Source: UBA8437 sp964646205 (GTDB lineage Bacteria; Planctomycetota; Planctomycetia; Planctomycetales; Planctomycetaceae). Taken from it: a stretch of 64,000 bases of DNA. The stretch's first letter is position 1; the number at the start of each line of letters is the position of its first letter. Where the stretch lies: NCBI GenBank assembly GCA_964646205.1, contig CAZYAZ010000011.1:34495-98494 (forward strand), given 5' to 3'. The position numbers were made by a program, and so were the translations under genes. Shown one piece after another: positions 63,783-64,000 of this stretch. The notes under the pieces were generated by a model that saw only the letters and a program-made list of their open reading frames with translations, was not told the DNA's origin and made no database searches.

Positions 63783-63806
63783 ATTGCCGGTGACGTGTGC
63801 GGCAAT
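63783..63806. promoter_or_regulatory. Symmetric upstream activator-like site for urtA
   Basis: ATTGCCG and CGGCAAT form a perfect 7-base inverted repeat around a 10-base spacer. It is centred about 60 bases upstream of the -24 element, i.e. roughly -80 relative to the inferred start. This is a usual position for the binding site of a sigma-54 activator. It is not the classical NtrC site (GCACCA-N5-TGGTGC), so the regulator may be another family member. Confidence 0.45.
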
Positions 63807-63907
63807 CGGCCGGGGCCAACTGCTCCCGGATCGGTCGACTCTGCCCGTGCGACGTGCAGGGTCGCCCAGATCGGTGGCACCCGCCTGGTTCGAAGTCGAT
63901 CGTGACG

Positions 63908-63945
63908 AAAAAAAACCCCGGTCCCACCGTGAGGTGAGACCGGGG
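63908..63945 (-). terminator. Rho-independent terminator of a minus-strand gene beyond the window
   Basis: The stem CCCCGGTC/GACCGGGG (63916-63923 and 63938-63945) is extended by CACC/GGTG after one mismatch, with a GTGA loop. On the minus strand it is followed by eight T (63908-63915 are A on plus). This is a textbook intrinsic terminator, and it separates the urea regulon from its upstream neighbour. Confidence 0.85.
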
Positions 63946-64000
63946 CTCGTGTCGCCACCATCCGGGGCCGCCGTGGCGATCCCGGAGTCGACCGGAAGAT

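Larger units (their letters stand above)
63569..64000. other. Gene-free control region upstream of urtA
   Basis: This 432-base stretch holds no convincing gene. From left to right it has a ~150-base leader (63569 to about 63715), a sigma-54 promoter (63727-63742), an inverted repeat (63783-63806) and a terminator for a minus-strand gene lying beyond the window (63908-63945). Nothing is recognised in 63946-64000. Short frames here are antisense or leader readings. Confidence 0.7.

Noticed and set aside
63877..63891. GCACCC-GCC-TGGTTC resembling an NtrC binding site
   Set aside because: The half-site spacing is two bases too short and one half is imperfect, so it is not called; the 63783-63806 repeat is a better candidate.

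Overview
The window reads as one scaffold of a GC-rich planctomycete, probably a marine or aquatic member of the Planctomycetales. The basis is the gene set rather than any marker gene: Tat-exported Gfo/Idh/MocA and sugar-isomerase proteins, DUF1080 (3-keto-disaccharide hydrolase-like) proteins, a SUMF1-type protein, a sulfatase, an OprO/P-type porin, a zinc-ribbon/PEGA/propeller protein and a thioredoxin-PDZ protein. Two 100-N scaffold gaps (8139-8238 and 10183-10282) bracket a 1.9 kb contig that holds one porin gene. No rRNA, tRNA, CRISPR array, insertion sequence or prophage was found.

Layout. 1-8016: the end of clpC, a methyltransferase, an AI-2E-type membrane protein, an exported metallo-beta-lactamase-fold protein, an acyltransferase, a ThiF/MoeB protein and a YkgJ cysteine-cluster protein. 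8045-10617: a broken porin remnant on the minus strand, an intact porin on the plus strand, and an SGNH-type gene cut by a gap. 10696-23993: a membrane protein, metG, a thioredoxin/PDZ gene with an in-frame UGA, an SGNH hydrolase, maf, a dihydrouridine synthase, two tandem MFS transporters, aroB and a creatininase-family gene. 24144-27525: selB and selA. 27652-46576: mostly exported or metabolic single genes (DUF1080, D-cysteine desulfhydrase-like, von Willebrand A, aminotransferase, a PEGA multidomain protein, two sugar isomerases, an oxidoreductase, SUMF1, apbE, an esterase, mazG, a cupin and a cyclase). 46589-51117: a minus-strand operon of amino-acid/amine permease, glutamine-synthetase-like ligase, gamma-glutamyl hydrolase and SDR dehydrogenase, which looks like a gamma-glutamylated amine catabolic route. 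51260-53840: rhodanese, HEAT-repeat protein and sulfatase. 53837-63568: a minus-strand urea regulon, urtA-urtB-urtCD (fused)-urtE-ureD-ureAB (fused)-ureC.

Two results stand out. First, the thioredoxin/PDZ gene at 14889-16151 carries an in-frame UGA exactly where a thioredoxin CxxC would have its second cysteine (C-x-x-U-x-x-C). A plausible bacterial SECIS hairpin follows directly, and selB and selA lie about 8 kb away, so this is very probably a genuine selenoprotein that a standard gene caller would split in two. Second, the urea regulon is preceded by a near-perfect sigma-54 (-24/-12) promoter with a symmetric upstream site, and its transporter has an unusual permease-ATPase fusion. This links urea uptake and hydrolysis to nitrogen control.

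Start codons were chosen from ribosome-binding-like sequences and family alignment from memory. Several are marked as uncertain. No database search was run.
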